Assembly (NCBI GenBank): GCA_018806915.1
Contig: JAGKQI010000024.1
Coordinates: 248,001-312,000, forward strand
DNA from: Phytophthora colocasiae
Taxonomy: Eukaryota > Oomycota > Peronosporomycetes > Peronosporales > Peronosporaceae
Direction of reading: 5' to 3'
Length of the DNA: 64,000 nt
A program made the position numbers and the translations under genes. Below, in pieces: positions 62,727 to 64,000 of the stretch (position 1 is its first letter; each line of letters begins with the position of its first letter). Below the pieces are notes generated by a model. That model was not told the DNA's origin. It searched no databases and saw nothing but the letters and a program-made list of their open reading frames with translations.

Positions 62727-64000
62727 CTGGATCCGACGTTTTGGCTCCTTTCGCGGCGCGATCGCGATCAGAGCTTCGTCGATCTCCGATCGGGGCGTTA
62801 TGTTAGCTGCGATCGCCCCAGTATTTCATCCTCCCCTTCGTACACTTCGTGATCTCGAGTGTCCACGGGGACAGAAGAGCAGACCATTGTCCCAGACGTC
62901 GCTTGGAGGCCGGGCAGACTTGAAACAGCCAGGCAAGCGTCGAGTGTCGGGTTAGGACCTTGATCCGACGTCCCACCAACAAGGTGTAGTGTAGATCCAA
63001 GATCCGAAGTAGAGCTAACACCTCGCTTTTCGGCAACATTATAATTCAGCTCGTTGGTCTTCAAGGTTCGGCTGGCAAACGCGACCGGGTGGTAGATCTG
63101 GTCGTGTTTCTGCATTAGTGCGGCAGGAAATCGCCCAGTCACTAGCGTACACGATCACCACGGGTAACTTCGTCGTGTCGAAGTGGCGAGAGGATCGGGG
63201 TCGACGCGATCTTGGTCTTCAAGGCTGTAAACGCCCTGTATGCCCCTACCCCACCTCTCGTCGCAGTCTTTAGGCCCAGGTTGGTTCCGATCTCGCTTGA
63301 ACAGGGTGAAGACATCGCCCCAAGTCAGGATCCGTTGTACTATCGCTTCTTTGAGTCAGGATATCTAGCGATCTATCCCGATCCGACTTAAGCGCGACGG
63401 GATCTTGGTGATCAGGTCCATGCTATCCATGATCTTTCGTAGATCTGGTCGCTTCTTCAGTTCTGCGAACTCCACCTCACGTAGTTCATATAGGACCGAT
63501 GCATAGATCGCATAATCCTCGATGAACCGACTATAGTAATTCAAACTTCCAAGGAACGATTGCATGGATCGGAGTGATCCAGGAATGGTAGATCCGTCAG
63601 AGACTTCCAGATCCTTCGGGTTTGCCTCCAATCCATCGATCGACACTTTGTGTCCGAGATATTCCACCTTATCCATGCCCCAGAAGCTCTTTGCCACACT
63701 GATCGAGAGATTCCACTTATCGCGAGCCTCCAATAGGCCTTCCACCCGATCGCACATTTGATCCCATGATCCAGCCGTGATCAAGATATCGTCGATGTAT
63801 GATCTCCGACCTAGCACCGACGGACGACCGGGATCTTCCGGGATCCCTGATTCGAACACATCCGCAGATCCTTCCACATCTCCGGACTGGGAGATCTTCA
63901 GAAATCCATATAGGGCATTGTCCACAAGGCGTTGATAGATCTGAGGAGCGTTCTTCAGCCCGAACGGCATGCGATTCCACTCGAAAAGGCCAAATGGAGT
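62727..64000 (-). pseudogene. B2 RT end and degenerate RNase H
   Basis: RT from MPFGLKNAPQIYQRLVDNAL with YIDDILI (63775 region), through LGHKVSIDG and FLGSLNYYSRFI. Frame broken near 63400, 63130, 63030, 62920 and 62820 by small indels relative to B1. The Ty3-type RNase H shows the same catalytic losses as B1 (YASDW, TRHS). RT start, protease and gag are outside the window. Confidence 0.82.

Larger units (their letters stand above)
40251..64000 (-). mobile_element. C2: family C retrotransposon, 5' end outside window, hosting A4, A5 and B2
   Basis: Native pieces are 40251-47916 and 55726-55874. 3' LTR at 40251-40710, antisense ORF, pol, protease, gag. It is inserted in C1 gag. The coding sequence is packed with short perfect hairpins. 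Shares the TAG between protease and RT, the one-base loss after RT and the aORF frame step with C1. Confidence 0.88.
55896..64000 (-). mobile_element. B2: family B retrotransposon, 5' part outside window
   Basis: Reversed relative to B1. The 3' LTR is 55896-57404, then polypurine tract, two plus-strand antisense ORFs and pol on the minus strand up to RT at the edge. Left flank GGCGC would be the target copy. It keeps the LTR/aORF junction deleted in B1, so the two copies complement each other for annotation. Confidence 0.9.

Noticed and set aside
1..64000. Host genes or tRNA genes between elements
   Set aside because: Every junction examined passes from one retrotransposon to another; no tRNA-like fold or unrelated coding sequence was found by eye.

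Overview
The window looks like a gene-free, transposon-packed stretch of an oomycete nuclear genome (Phytophthora or a close relative). This rests on gag/pol proteins of the Ty3/gypsy type known from Peronosporales (reverse transcriptase with the KYCVTRQWPLP and YFDDVFVHS signatures, integrase C-terminal chromodomains) and on a Chronos-like element with two RNase H domains. I see no host gene, tRNA, rRNA or CRISPR. All 64 kb can be assigned to nine LTR retrotransposon copies of three families, here called A (about 7.8 kb, 412-bp LTR, TGTAAC...GCTGCA), B (over 12 kb, 1.4-1.5-kb LTR, TGTGGTG...CACCACA) and C (460-bp LTR, TGTAAC...ATTACA).

Layout by insertion order. The oldest visible layer is C1 (minus strand; 25707-28372 and 36144-40250). 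A1 (plus strand; pieces 1-1525, 13951-15193, 23019-25706) sits at the left edge of C1. B1 (1526-13950, plus) split the reverse transcriptase of A1, with a 4-bp target duplication AAAT. A2 (15194-23018, minus) split the integrase of A1, with 5-bp duplication CACCA/CACCT. A3 (28373-36143, minus) split the integrase of C1 (TCACG/TCACG). C2 (from 40251 past the right edge, minus) split the gag of C1. A4 (47917-55725, minus) split the gag of C2 (GCTTC/GCTTC). A 21-bp LTR stub, A5 (55875-55895), lies in the 5' leader of C2 and is cut by B2 (55896 past the right edge, minus).

Gene plan. Each element carries LTR - gag - (frameshift) - protease - RT - RNase H - integrase - chromodomain - LTR. Families A and C share a textbook -1 ribosomal frameshift arrangement at the end of gag (heptamer, 7-8 nt spacer, perfect hairpin that contains the gag stop). 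Family B has its own candidate (GTTAAAC plus a stacked stem). Nearly every copy is damaged by frameshifts, stops or nested insertions. The visible pol of A1 is open apart from its two insertions.

Most notable: all three families have a long open reading frame on the opposite strand between pol and the 3' LTR. In A and C it has a Ser/Pro-rich acidic start with an EEGEV motif, a conserved middle part and a C-terminal coiled coil that runs antisense over the end of pol. In B there are two such frames, a long coiled coil and a Pro/Gly-rich protein with a conserved C-terminal domain. Family C is also packed with short perfect hairpins about every 30-60 bases, through coding and LTR sequence alike.
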